A DNA stretch of 21,809 bases from DASSHC01 sp035693105 (lineage in GTDB: Bacteria; Chloroflexota; Chloroflexia; Thermomicrobiales; Thermomicrobiaceae), in contig DASSHC010000332.1 in the NCBI GenBank assembly GCA_035693105.1, positions 1-21,809 on the forward strand, written 5' to 3'. Positions 1-8,817 of the stretch are shown here, piece by piece. The number at the start of each line of letters is the position of its first letter. Position 1 is the first letter of the stretch. The notes under the pieces were generated by a model that worked only from the letters and a program-made list of their open reading frames with translations, did not search any database and was not told the origin of the DNA. The translations under genes were made by a program, and so were the position numbers.

Positions 1-243
<243 letters not shown>

Positions 244-292
244 CGTGCCCTCCCGCTATCGCCCGTGAGATACGAATCCGTCGCTCATTCAG

Positions 293-739
293 CTACGACT
301 GAGGCGTCGCTTGTTCCTGGATGCAACTGAAGAAATCGCCGACCATGCGGTTGGTGACGCCGCCGAGCATGCGCTGCGCCACCGCCCCGACCGGCCCGCC
401 GACCTCGACGTCGCCGTCGTAGTCCACCAGCGTAGCCGAGTCGCCGTCATCCGACAGGCGAACGGTGCCGTTGCCGCGCACGAACCCGGCGCGGCCGCTT
501 CCCTCGACCTCCATGCGGTAGCTGTTGGGCTCGTCGACATCACTCATGCGGATCGATCCGGTGTAACTGCCGCGCACCGGGCCGACGCCGACCGTCAGGG
601 TCATTGAATACTGGTTTTCTCCGGTCTGGTTCAGTTCTTCGACTCCAGGGAGGCAACTGCGGATCGAATCTGGATCGAGCAACCGGTCCCATACCGCCTG
701 GCGCGGTGCCTGGATCGTCTGGCTCCCCGAAATCTTCAT
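293..739 (-). CDS. coxG: CoxG-like SRPBCC-domain protein
   Basis: A 148-residue protein of the CoxG/SRPBCC (START-like) superfamily. The family signature is clear: an N-terminal strand followed by QAPRQAVWDRLLDPD and a CLPGVEEL segment (residues about 10-38), then alternating strands with VGPVRGSYTGSIR and VDYDGDVEVGGPVGAV, and a C-terminal helix ending near the stop. Family members accompany molybdenum CO dehydrogenase genes; CoxG is linked to membrane attachment of the enzyme and related proteins may bind lipids or quinones. The start at 739 is chosen because GGAGGAGG lies about five bases upstream and the family begins with MKI-like residues; the reading frame stays open to 880 but that part has no family similarity. 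It sits just before coxS, and a promoter-like sequence lies at 858-885. Confidence 0.88.
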   Translation of the reverse strand: MKISGSQTIQAPRQAVWDRLLDPDSIRSCLPGVEELNQTGENQYSMTLTVGVGPVRGSYTGSIRMSDVDEPNSYRMEVEGSGRAGFVRGNGTVRLSDDGDSATLVDYDGDVEVGGPVGAVAQRMLGGVTNRMVGDFFSCIQEQATPQS

Positions 740-857
740 GCAGCCTCCTCCGCCTCTGGAGTCACAGCGAACCCGCCCGCACCGGGCGGAGTGCGAGCCA
801 ACGCAGCACAGCACGTGCCCAAACCGCCCGCGAACCGACCCGGGCAAAACCCGGCAC

Positions 858-885
858 ATGGTAGCACTGTTTGGGCGCACGTCAA
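858..885 (-). promoter_or_regulatory. Probable sigma-70-type promoter for coxG-coxS
   Basis: On the minus strand, TTGACG (885-880) and TACCAT (863-858) are separated by 16 bases. Transcription would start near 851, giving a leader of about 110 bases before coxG. A short inverted repeat (CCGGG, five bases, CCCGG; 840-854) lies at the predicted start and could be an operator. Inferred from sequence only. Confidence 0.5.
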
Positions 886-895
886 GGCGGCGATC

Positions 896-910
896 GCGCC
901 GGGACGGCGC
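896..910 (-). terminator. Short GC-rich hairpin just after the SCO1664-family gene
   Basis: A perfect 6-bp stem (GCGCCG/CGGCGC) with a 3-base loop directly abuts the stop codon of the gene at 911-1705. There is no T-run after it on the minus strand, so it may be only a weak terminator or an mRNA 3'-end stabiliser. It lies just before the coxG promoter. Confidence 0.3.
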
Positions 911-1705
911 TTACCAGCCGTAGGGGATGCTGCGGCGGTGCGTGGGGTGTGGGTAGACGGGCTGCAGCAGCAGGTCGGCCGCGCGGCGGAAGAGGACGCG
1001 CAGCTCGCTGCCGGAGAGATAGGGCGCCAGGAGCCGCTGCACCGCGCGCTGGTGGCGCACGAGGCGGCGCAGGTCTGCGCGCAGGTCATCGGGGATCGGC
1101 TCGCCGCAGTAATCCCAGATGACAGTGCGGAGCTTGGGTTGCGCGTTGAAGGTCAGCCCGTGGTCGATGCCCCAGAGGCGGCCGTCGTGCTCGCCGACGA
1201 AGTAGTGGCTCCCCTTGCGGTCGGCGTTGTTGGTCAACACGTCGAAGAGGCAGATGCGGCGCAGCTCGGCCTCGCGGTCGTCGAGCTGGCTGTGGCGGCT
1301 GGTCTCGCGTCGCGGCTCGACATACTGCTGCACCGTGCCGACGCCGTGCGGCCCGCCGCGGATGACCGTCGGCGGGATGAAGTGCCAGCCGAGGACGCGG
1401 CTGAGGAGATAGCTGGCGTACTCGCGGCGGTAGAGGGTGCCGCTGTCGAAGTCCCAGAGGGGGGCCTCACCGTTGCGCGGCTTGTAGATACCGATCAGCG
1501 CGTCGGCATCGGGCTGCTCCAGCGCCACGGCGAAGGTGTAGTTCGAGCCGTAAGGCACGAGCTGGCAGTCGGTGATCTCGGCAGTCTCCAGCAGCCGCAG
1601 CATCGTCCGGTCGCGCGGCACCCGCGCCAGCGGATCGGCGGGGCGCTGCACGGGCTGGTTCGGCTGGTCCGGTTCGGGCGACTGGCGGGAGCGGAAATTT
1701 CTCAT
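911..1705 (-). CDS. SCO1664-family protein with PI3/PI4-kinase-like fold
   Basis: A 264-residue protein that I recognise as the SCO1664 family, common in actinobacteria and Chloroflexota, which carries a compact phosphatidylinositol 3/4-kinase-like catalytic core. Visible elements in order: a G-rich-loop-like YGSNYTF (52-58), the lysine of IYKP (K75), the catalytic-loop-like FDVLTNNADRK (154-164, with D155, N160 and D162), and the metal-binding DHG (181-183), equivalent to the DFG of kinases. No signal peptide or membrane segment is seen. The molecular substrate is not established; bacterial members of this superfamily need not be lipid kinases. The first 34 residues are polar and proline/arginine-rich and lack family similarity, so M35 (near 1603) is a possible alternative start; neither ATG has a strong ribosome-binding site. 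It is transcribed divergently from tig. Confidence 0.78.
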   Translation of the reverse strand: MRNFRSRQSPEPDQPNQPVQRPADPLARVPRDRTMLRLLETAEITDCQLVPYGSNYTFAVALEQPDADALIGIYKPRNGEAPLWDFDSGTLYRREYASYLLSRVLGWHFIPPTVIRGGPHGVGTVQQYVEPRRETSRHSQLDDREAELRRICLFDVLTNNADRKGSHYFVGEHDGRLWGIDHGLTFNAQPKLRTVIWDYCGEPIPDDLRADLRRLVRHQRAVQRLLAPYLSGSELRVLFRRAADLLLQPVYPHPTHRRSIPYGW

Positions 1706-1772
1706 GGCGCATCAGTCCGCAGTAGGGCTGCCGCGCGGCGCGCGGCCCGACACCGGCTCATAGTGTATACGA

Positions 1773-1792
1773 TCGGAGGGATTCGGAGGGAT
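1773..1792. repeat. Perfect 10-bp tandem repeat in the tig upstream region
   Basis: TCGGAGGGAT occurs twice head to tail, and is followed by the partial match CGGG. It lies 57-76 bases upstream of the tig extended -10 box, within the divergent region shared with the SCO1664-family gene. The 10-base period would put two sites on the same face of the helix, which fits a regulator-binding site, but chance duplication in GC-rich DNA is possible. Confidence 0.5.
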
Positions 1793-1848
1793 CGGGCGCG
1801 GACGCGGCGGCGAACGTGCGCGGATGACCGCCCTGGCGCGGAGCCCTT

Positions 1849-1857
1849 TGCTATAAT
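1849..1857 (+). promoter_or_regulatory. Extended -10 promoter of tig
   Basis: TGCTATAAT is a perfect extended -10 element (TGn plus consensus TATAAT). No good -35 box is seen at the usual distance, as expected of extended -10 promoters. Transcription would start near 1864, about 49 bases before the GTG start of tig. This also shows that the open frame upstream of 1913 is not translated as part of tig. Confidence 0.7.
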
Positions 1858-1912
1858 CCGGCGAGTCGGGTCTGTTTGCGTGATCTCTTTGGTCGTATCA
1901 AGGGTGGTGGGA

Positions 1913-3472
1913 GTGAAGGTCACCGTCGAGCGTTTGCCGCTCAGTTCCGTGGCACTCGATATCCTCGCGGACGAGGATGAATTCAAGCGGGCGGTCGAGA
2001 AAGCCTTCCGCCGCATCAACCAGCAGGTGCGCATCCCTGGCTTCCGGCCGGGCCGGGCGCCGCGGCCGATCGTCGAGCAGCGCATCGGGCGCGACTACAT
2101 CGTGTCCGAGGCCAACCGCGACCTGATGGACGACCTCTACAAGCAGGCCGTGACCCAGGAGGACATCACCCCCATCTCCGAACCGAGCGTCGATATCTAC
2201 CAGCAGGAGCCGCTCGGCTTCCGCGTCGAGGTCCAGGTCTACCCAGAGATCGAGCTGGGCGATTACACCGCCATCCGCGTGGAGCCGCGCGAGGTAACGG
2301 TCAGCGACGAGCAGGTCGACGAGGCGATCGAGAACCTGCGCAAGACTCACAGCCTGTGGGTGCCGCCGGCCGAGCCGCGCCAGCCGCGCGCGGGCGACCA
2401 GGTCGTGCTCGACATCGACGCCTTCGAGGACGATGAGCCGTTCCAGTCGCCGGTCGAGAACGCGACCTTCGAGCTGGGCGAGGACGCGCTCTTCCCTGAG
2501 ATCGAAGAAGCGGTCAAGCAGCTCAAGCCGGGCGAGCAGGCCGAGTTCGACATCAGCTTCGCCGAGGACAACGAGCGGCTGTCGCCGGAGATGCGCGGCA
2601 AAACGCTCCACTACAAGGTCACGCTGCAGGACGTCAAGGAGCGCGAGCTGCCGGAGGTCGACGACGAGTTCGCCAAGCTGGTGAACAGCAGCTTCCAGAC
2701 GGTCGATGAGTTGCGCGCGGGCCTGCGCAAGCAGCTGCTGCAGGACGCGGCGCTGGAGGCGCGCGGCGAGGTGGTGAACACCGCTATCGAGCGCCTGACC
2801 GAGACGTCCACGCTGGAGATGCCGCCGGCCCTGGTCGAGCGCCAGGTCGAGTTGGACATCGAGCGCCTGACCCAGGAGTTGGCGCGCGAGGGCATGTCCT
2901 TCGACGAGTTCCTGCGCTTCGGTCAAAAGAGCCGCGAGGCCTATACCGAGGAGATCCGGCCCGACGCCGAGCAGCGCCTGCGCAAGACGATGACGCTGGA
3001 GACCTTCGCCAAGTCGGAGGGTGTCGAGGTCACCGCCGAGGACGTCGAGGCGGAGATCACCCGCTTGACCGGCCGGGCCGAGAACTCGGAGGAGATGCGC
3101 CAGGTCTACGCCAACCCCTACGTGCAGCGCATGATCGGCGAGCAATTGGCCGACCGCAAGCTGACCGACCGGATCATCGAACTGGTGACCGAAGGTGTCG
3201 GCGCGGTGACCGGCGAAGGCGCCGAGGCGCTGCGCGAGCTGCAGGAGCCGCCGGCCGCGGAGGAGCCGCCGAGCGCGGTGGTCGAGGCCGCCGAGGAGGT
3301 GGAGCAGGGCGAGGAGCCCGTGGAGACCGCCGCCGAGCTTGGCGCGGCACTGGGCGCCAGCGAGACCGCGGAGCCCGAGCCTGCCGAGGCCGAGCCGGCC
3401 CCGGCGAAGGCGGAGCCGGCACCCCCGGCAGAGCAGCAGCCAGCCGAGCCGGTCGAAGAGACCAAGCCCTAG
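1913..3472 (+). CDS. tig: Trigger factor (ribosome-associated chaperone and peptidyl-prolyl isomerase)
   Basis: Binds the ribosome at the exit tunnel and shelters nascent chains. The 519-residue protein shows the N-terminal ribosome-binding domain with the signature GFRPGRAP at residues 43-50, an FKBP-type isomerase domain about 150-240 (GDQVVLDIDA through the TLHYKVTLQDVKE region), and the helical C-terminal domain to about 440. Residues 445-519 form an extra tail rich in Glu, Ala and Pro, predicted disordered, which makes the protein longer than the usual 430-480 residues. The GTG at 1913 is chosen because MKVTVERLP matches the family N-terminus and AAGGGTGG lies just upstream. The frame is open far upstream to 791, but that part runs antisense to the kinase-like gene and across the promoter. 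It is followed by clpP and clpX, a common bacterial order. Confidence 0.97.
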   Translation: MKVTVERLPLSSVALDILADEDEFKRAVEKAFRRINQQVRIPGFRPGRAPRPIVEQRIGRDYIVSEANRDLMDDLYKQAVTQEDITPISEPSVDIYQQEPLGFRVEVQVYPEIELGDYTAIRVEPREVTVSDEQVDEAIENLRKTHSLWVPPAEPRQPRAGDQVVLDIDAFEDDEPFQSPVENATFELGEDALFPEIEEAVKQLKPGEQAEFDISFAEDNERLSPEMRGKTLHYKVTLQDVKERELPEVDDEFAKLVNSSFQTVDELRAGLRKQLLQDAALEARGEVVNTAIERLTETSTLEMPPALVERQVELDIERLTQELAREGMSFDEFLRFGQKSREAYTEEIRPDAEQRLRKTMTLETFAKSEGVEVTAEDVEAEITRLTGRAENSEEMRQVYANPYVQRMIGEQLADRKLTDRIIELVTEGVGAVTGEGAEALRELQEPPAAEEPPSAVVEAAEEVEQGEEPVETAAELGAALGASETAEPEPAEAEPAPAKAEPAPPAEQQPAEPVEETKP

Positions 3473-3493
3473 CGCCGGGCGGCGACCCGGCGC
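3472..3493 (+). terminator. Strong hairpin immediately after tig
   Basis: A perfect 8-bp stem (GCGCCGGG/CCCGGCGC) with a 6-base loop starts at the last base of the tig stop codon. No T-run follows, so it may act as a partial terminator or an RNA-stabilising or processing hairpin between tig and clpP rather than as a full intrinsic terminator. Confidence 0.45.
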
Positions 3494-3589
3494 CCGCACG
3501 TATCGCCGTGGCCCGAGGGACGGGTACGAGCGCGCATTCAGCCCCGGCGGCAGGGGCCGCCCAGAGGGTAGCCCAGAAAGGGACTCATC

Positions 3590-4222
3590 ATGGAGTTCTT
3601 CAGCAAGACGAACGAATACGCGCCGCAAGCGCTGGTGCCCATGGTCGTCGAGACCACCAACCGTGGCGAGCGCGCCTACGACATCTACTCGCGCCTGTTG
3701 CGCGACCGCATCATCTTCCTCGGCACTCCGGTGGACGATCAGGTGGCCAACGCGATCGTGGCGCAACTCTTGTTTCTGGCGCACGAGAATCCTGAACAAG
3801 ACATTCGCCTGTATATCAATAGTCCGGGTGGACTGGTCTATGCGGGGCTGGCAATCTATGATACGATGCAGATGATTCAGCCCGACGTGGCCACCTATTG
3901 TGTCGGTTTGGGGGCGAGCATGGCCGCGGTGCTGCTGGCCGCGGGCGCGAAGGGGAAGCGCTTCGCCCTGCCGCACTCGCGCGTGCTGATTCACCAGGGC
4001 TCGTCCGGCTTCCGCGGCTCGGTGCCGGACATCGAGATCCAGGCGCGGGAGACGATCAACCTCACCACCAAGCTCACCGAGTTGCTCGCGCTCCACACCG
4101 GGCAGTCGTTCGAGCGCGTCAAGCGCGATACCGAACGCGACTACTTCATGTCTTCGACCGAGGCGAAGGAGTACGGGATCGTCGATCACGTGCTGGAGTC
4201 GCCCAAGCTGGTGACCGCCTAA
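3590..4222 (+). CDS. clpP: ATP-dependent Clp protease, proteolytic subunit
   Basis: Serine peptidase that forms the double-ring barrel and degrades proteins unfolded by ClpX. The 210-residue protein has the complete triad: S110 (GASMAAV), H135 (LIHQ) and D184 (RDTERDYF), with spacings of 25 and 49 residues, the same as between S97, H122 and D171 of E. coli ClpP. The N-terminus has the usual P..VVETT..GERAYDIYSRLL pattern (residues 17-37). Two sequence oddities: the segment after the active-site His reads HQGSSGFRGSVPDIEI instead of the usual HQPLGG..GQA.DIEI, and the residues before the Ser are GLGAS rather than GQAAS. The ATG has AAAGGGA eight bases upstream. The gene lies 117 bases after tig and 25 bases before clpX. 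Confidence 0.96.
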   Translation: MEFFSKTNEYAPQALVPMVVETTNRGERAYDIYSRLLRDRIIFLGTPVDDQVANAIVAQLLFLAHENPEQDIRLYINSPGGLVYAGLAIYDTMQMIQPDVATYCVGLGASMAAVLLAAGAKGKRFALPHSRVLIHQGSSGFRGSVPDIEIQARETINLTTKLTELLALHTGQSFERVKRDTERDYFMSSTEAKEYGIVDHVLESPKLVTA

Positions 4223-4247
4223 GGCCGCCGTGGCGAGGGGATAGGGG

Positions 4248-5507
<1,260 letters not shown>

Positions 5508-5531
5508 AGACCGGTCCTCGGGGTTTCTGGA

Positions 5532-5556
5532 GGGGCGGCCCCCACGTGGCCGCCCT
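5532..5556 (+). terminator. Probable terminator after clpX
   Basis: GGGCGGCC and GGCCGCCC pair perfectly over 8 bp (9 with a G-T pair) around a 7-base loop, 25 bases after the clpX stop, followed by TCGTCGTTT. It is also the first member of the hairpin repeat family of this junction, so it may be a repeat serving as a terminator. Confidence 0.55.
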
Positions 5557-5715
5557 CGTCGTTTCACAAATCGGCTCGGGGACAATGGCAACGTGGGCGG
5601 CGCACATGTGGCCGAGTGTCGGGCCACGAGGGCAGACACAGGGGGTCTACCTCTACAGCGTCAACATCGGCGTCGATACGCGACGATCCCTGTAGGGGCG
5701 GCACATTTGGCCGCC
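5532..5715. repeat. Cluster of three related palindromic repeats plus a GGGCAGACACAGGGGGTCT-type element
   Basis: The 274-base gap between the convergent genes clpX and dinB has no credible gene. It holds three variants of one hairpin unit: 5532-5556, 5595-5614 and 5695-5715, each built as GGGCGGC, a short spacer with CACGT, ACATGT or ACATTT, then GGCCG. Between the second and third copy, bases around 5628-5656 (GGGCAGACACAGGGGGTCT and following) form another imperfect hairpin, ending in TGTAGGGGCGGC at the third copy. Such short GC-rich palindromes between genes are typical of dispersed REP/MITE-like elements. Positions 5716-5781 show nothing further. Confidence 0.65.
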
Positions 5716-5781
5716 TGTCGCAATCACCGTCCTCAACCTCCAGCCCTCTGCGAATTGCGCTGCGTGCGCGTGTTCCGATCG

Positions 5782-6222
5782 CTACCGGCTCGCTTCTTCG
5801 ATCGCTCCCCGGATCGCCTCCGCGTAGGCGCGGTAGTGCTTGGTGGTGAGGGCGTCGAGGTCCCGCACGGCGGAGATGCCCGGGTGCTCCCGCAGGGCGC
5901 GCAGCAGGCTCGCATGCGTCTCGCGCATCTGGCGACGGACAGCCTCCAGAGACAGGACCGCGGCGTCGTCGTTGGCGTGCTTGTTGGCGAGCTGGGGGTC
6001 GCAGGCGAACTGCGTCGAGCGACTGCGTAGCATATCTTCGAGGGCCGTTATCGCGATCGTGTCATGGTAGGCGATGTGGGTCATCAGAGCACGAGCCGAC
6101 CAGTCGCCGATGACGTGCTGGTGTAGCACCTCGTCCTCCACCAGAAGCGCGAGTTGCGCTTGCAGCTCCTGCCAGTTCTCATCGAGCCGCGCCAATTGCT
6201 CCGTCCGGTCGTCCGCGCGCAT
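5782..6222 (-). CDS. DinB-family (four-helix bundle) protein
   Basis: A 146-residue protein with the layout of the DinB/YfiT-like metal-binding four-helix-bundle superfamily. Helix 1 covers residues 7-30; VIGDWSARALMTHIAYHD (37-54) is the typical D/W-S...H-I segment with H49 as a likely metal ligand; the final helix starts TKHYRAYAEAIRGAIEE (127-143), with H129 as another likely ligand. The family includes thiol-dependent transferases (bacillithiol or mycothiol), but the substrate cannot be read from sequence. The ATG at 6222 is preferred because GAGGAGG lies five bases upstream; an in-frame ATG at 6267 with a poorer site is the alternative. The gene faces clpX and is divergent from the molybdopterin-binding protein gene. 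Confidence 0.7.
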   Translation of the reverse strand: MRADDRTEQLARLDENWQELQAQLALLVEDEVLHQHVIGDWSARALMTHIAYHDTIAITALEDMLRSRSTQFACDPQLANKHANDDAAVLSLEAVRRQMRETHASLLRALREHPGISAVRDLDALTTKHYRAYAEAIRGAIEEASR

Positions 6223-6324
6223 GCGAACCTCCTCCTCGGTCTCTGGATCAATCTGTCGCACATCCATCGCCAACACCTGCGCTACACTTGGCTTGGGCCG
6301 GGGGACGCCCGGAGAGGACAAGGC

Positions 6325-7365
6325 ATGCGCGGGCACAAGCTTCAGGCGCGAGAGATCGTCGCGCGCGGGCTGCGCGGTTGGGTGCTGGCCGAGGATGTGC
6401 GCTCGACCGCCGGCAAGCGGGTCGCGCGCAAGGGGCAGCGGCTGGATGACGCCGTGCTGGAGCAGCTCGCCTCCGCCGACGGCCGCGAGGTCCACGTGGT
6501 CGAGCCGGAGCCGGGCGAGATCCACGAGGACGAGGCCAGCCGCCGGCTGGCGACGGCGGTCGCGGGGCCAGGGCTGCGGCTCAAGGGCCCGGCTCAGAGC
6601 CGCTTCAACCTGATCGCCCAGCGCAAGGGCGTGGTCCGGATCGATCAAGACCTGCTACGCCAACTCAACGCGCTCTACGGGGTGGCCGTCTTCACGCTGC
6701 TCGACCGCCAGGTGGTGCTGCCGGGCAAGGTGGTGGCCGGGGTCAAGGTCACGCCGCTGGTGATGCCCGAGGCCGTTGTGCGGCGGGCCGAGGAGATCGC
6801 GTCGCAGGGCCCGGTGATCGCTCTGCAGCCCTTCCAGCCCAAGCAGGTCGCGGTGGTGGCCACCCAGGGTCTGCCGGAGAAGCTGCGCGATCGCTTCCGC
6901 CGCACGGTGGAGCAGAAGATCGGCTGGTACGGCTCGACGATCAGCGGTATCACCTACCTGCCCGCCGAGGCCGAGGCGGTGGCCGAGGCCCTGCGCGAGC
7001 TGGCGCGGACCAACGACGTGATCCTGGTCGCCGGCGGCAACACCATCGATCCACTCGACCCCGCCTTCGTGGCGCTCGACCGCTCGGGCGCCGAGATGAT
7101 CCACTTCGGCGCGCCGTCGCATCCCGGCAGTATGTTCTGGCTGGCGCGGCTGGGCGAGACATCGATCGTCAACCTGGCCTCCTGCTCGATGTACTCGCGC
7201 TCGACCTTCGCCGATCTGGTGCTGCCGCTGGTGATGACCGGCGAGCGGGTGACCGAGGCCGAGATCGACGAGTTCGGCTACGGCGGGCTGCTGGAGCGCG
7301 ACATGGCGTTCCGTTTCCCGCCCTACGACAGCGATGTCTCCGACGAGGAGAACGAGGACGCGTGA
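6325..7365 (+). CDS. Molybdopterin-binding protein (MoeA/MogA-like domain)
   Basis: A 346-residue protein resembling the family annotated as molybdopterin-binding or molybdopterin biosynthesis protein. The N-terminal part (residues 1-60) contains a MoeA-like LAEDVRSTAGKRVARKGQ segment in which a lifted 'ancillary' domain begins. The C-terminal half carries the MoCF fold: VAVVATQGL (176-183), ITYLPAEAEAVAEALRELA (209-227), the substrate loop AGGNTIDPLDP (236-246), which replaces the GG-S/T-x-G-D loop of MoeA/MogA, and GAPSHPGSM (262-270), the counterpart of the MoeA G-x-P-x-x-P-G motif. It probably binds molybdopterin or a precursor; catalysis is not certain. The start is chosen because GGAGAGG and AAGG lie just upstream; longer open frame to 6154 overlaps dinB antisense. 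TACACT at 6283-6288 is a weak -10 candidate. It leads a tight gene run with 36 bases to the next gene. Confidence 0.75.
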   Translation: MRGHKLQAREIVARGLRGWVLAEDVRSTAGKRVARKGQRLDDAVLEQLASADGREVHVVEPEPGEIHEDEASRRLATAVAGPGLRLKGPAQSRFNLIAQRKGVVRIDQDLLRQLNALYGVAVFTLLDRQVVLPGKVVAGVKVTPLVMPEAVVRRAEEIASQGPVIALQPFQPKQVAVVATQGLPEKLRDRFRRTVEQKIGWYGSTISGITYLPAEAEAVAEALRELARTNDVILVAGGNTIDPLDPAFVALDRSGAEMIHFGAPSHPGSMFWLARLGETSIVNLASCSMYSRSTFADLVLPLVMTGERVTEAEIDEFGYGGLLERDMAFRFPPYDSDVSDEENEDA

Positions 7366-7401
7366 ACCGGGCCGGTTGCGGCTCGCAGGGAGGACGACAC
7401 G

Positions 7402-8790
7402 ATGGCCAAACGCACCATCATCAGCGGCGGCATCCTCGGCACCGAATCGGGCGCGCTGCGCGCTGATCTGGTGATCGAGGGTGAGCGGATCGCGGCGATC
7501 ACGCTGGACGCTGGCGACATGCAAGCCGACGAGCGCATCGACGCCAGCGGTCTGCTGGTGATGCCGGGCGGCATCGACGTCCACACGCACTTCAAGGAGC
7601 CGAACGAGCCGCTGATCGAGGGCTTCCACACCGGCAGCATGGCCGCGGTGGCGGGCGGCGTCACCACCGTGGTCGAGATGCCGCAGGCCACGCCGGTCTC
7701 CAGCGAGGGCGCCCACATCGAGGCCAAGATCCTGGCCGCCGGACGCGAGTCGCTGGTCGACTTCGCGCTTTGGGGCGCGGCGATCAACCAGGATATCGAC
7801 AAGATCGACGAGATGATCGCGGCGGGGGTGGTCGGCATCAAGTCCTTCATGGCCGGCTCCAGCCCCGGCTTCCCGGCGGCCAGCGACGCCACGCTGCTGG
7901 CGGTCTTCGAGCGCCTGGCCGACACCGGCATACCCTACGGGCTGCACGCCGAGAACGACACGCTCTTGCAGGCGGGTATCAACCAGATGCAGGCGGAAGG
8001 GCGCTGCGATCCCATGGCCCACGCCCTCTCGCGCCCGCCGGTGGTCGAGCTGGAGGCGATCAACCGCGCCCTCTTCTTCGCCGACTACACCGGCGGTTAC
8101 GCCTACATCTGCCATGTCACCGTGGCCGAGAGCTTCGCCATGATCGAGGACGCGCGGGCGCGCGGGGTGCGCGTGCGCGGCGAGACCTGCCCCCAGTACC
8201 TGCTGCTGAGTGAGGAAGATCTGGTCAAACTCGGCCCCTTTGCCCGCTGCGCGCCGCCGCTGCGCTCGCTGGAGGACGTCGAGGGGCTCTGGAGCTTCGT
8301 GGCCGACGGCGTGGTCGATGTCATCTCCTCCGACCACTGCGGCTACACCATCGAGAGCAAGGAGGCGGGGCGCGACGATATCTTCAAGGCGCCGCTCGGC
8401 CTCTCGGGCATCCAGACCATGTTCCCGGGGGTGCTCGACGCCATGCTCAACAACCGGGGGCTAGAGGTCGAGGACTTCGTGCGCCTGACGTCAGGCAACC
8501 CGGCCGAGATCTTCTCGCTCTACCCCCGTAAGGGCACGCTGCTGGTCGGCTCCGACGCCGATATCGCCATCTACGACCCGAACGCCTCCTGGACCGCCCA
8601 CGGCGCCGACATGCTGCACCGCAACAAATGGACGCCGATGGAGGGGCGCGAGATCCACGCCCGGGTGGTGCGGACGATCATCCGGGGCGAGACCGTCTAC
8701 CGCTGGGAGAACGGGCATCAGGTACTCGGCCACAAGGGCTTCGGCAAGTTCTTGCGCCGCGGCTACGGCTACCAGCATGAGGTCCTCTGA
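7402..8790 (+). CDS. Cyclic amidohydrolase, dihydroorotase/allantoinase type
   Basis: Binuclear-metal amidohydrolase of 462 residues that should open a cyclic amide ring (dihydroorotate, allantoin or a hydantoin). All ligands are visible: H61 and H63 (DVHTHF), the lysine to be carboxylated K147 (GIKSFM), H182 (GLHAEN), H238 (CHVT) and D311 (SSDH). GETCPQYL (260-267) and CAPPLRS (283-289) are hallmarks of the dihydroorotase-allantoinase branch. I cannot decide between substrates: no pyrimidine biosynthesis genes are adjacent, which argues against a dedicated PyrC, and adenine deaminase elsewhere in the window makes a purine role possible. The ATG follows GGGAGGA by about eight bases. It lies between the molybdopterin-binding protein gene and an S9 peptidase gene with gaps of 36 and 27 bases, so co-transcription is likely. 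Confidence 0.85.
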   Translation: MAKRTIISGGILGTESGALRADLVIEGERIAAITLDAGDMQADERIDASGLLVMPGGIDVHTHFKEPNEPLIEGFHTGSMAAVAGGVTTVVEMPQATPVSSEGAHIEAKILAAGRESLVDFALWGAAINQDIDKIDEMIAAGVVGIKSFMAGSSPGFPAASDATLLAVFERLADTGIPYGLHAENDTLLQAGINQMQAEGRCDPMAHALSRPPVVELEAINRALFFADYTGGYAYICHVTVAESFAMIEDARARGVRVRGETCPQYLLLSEEDLVKLGPFARCAPPLRSLEDVEGLWSFVADGVVDVISSDHCGYTIESKEAGRDDIFKAPLGLSGIQTMFPGVLDAMLNNRGLEVEDFVRLTSGNPAEIFSLYPRKGTLLVGSDADIAIYDPNASWTAHGADMLHRNKWTPMEGREIHARVVRTIIRGETVYRWENGHQVLGHKGFGKFLRRGYGYQHEVL

Positions 8791-8817
8791 GCAGCGATCG
8801 GGGAAAGAGGGACATCC

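Noticed and set aside
791..1912. Open frame continuous with tig giving an 893-residue product
   Set aside because: It runs antisense to the kinase-like gene, crosses the TGCTATAAT promoter, and the trigger factor family begins at the GTG at 1913.
1898..4189. 763-residue minus-strand open frame opposite tig and clpP
   Set aside because: Shadow frame of high-GC codon bias; composition is Leu/Arg/Gly-rich and shows no domain, and both genes opposite are certain.
6655..8337. 560-residue minus-strand open frame
   Set aside because: Shadow of the molybdopterin-binding protein and amidohydrolase genes, whose motifs are intact on the plus strand.
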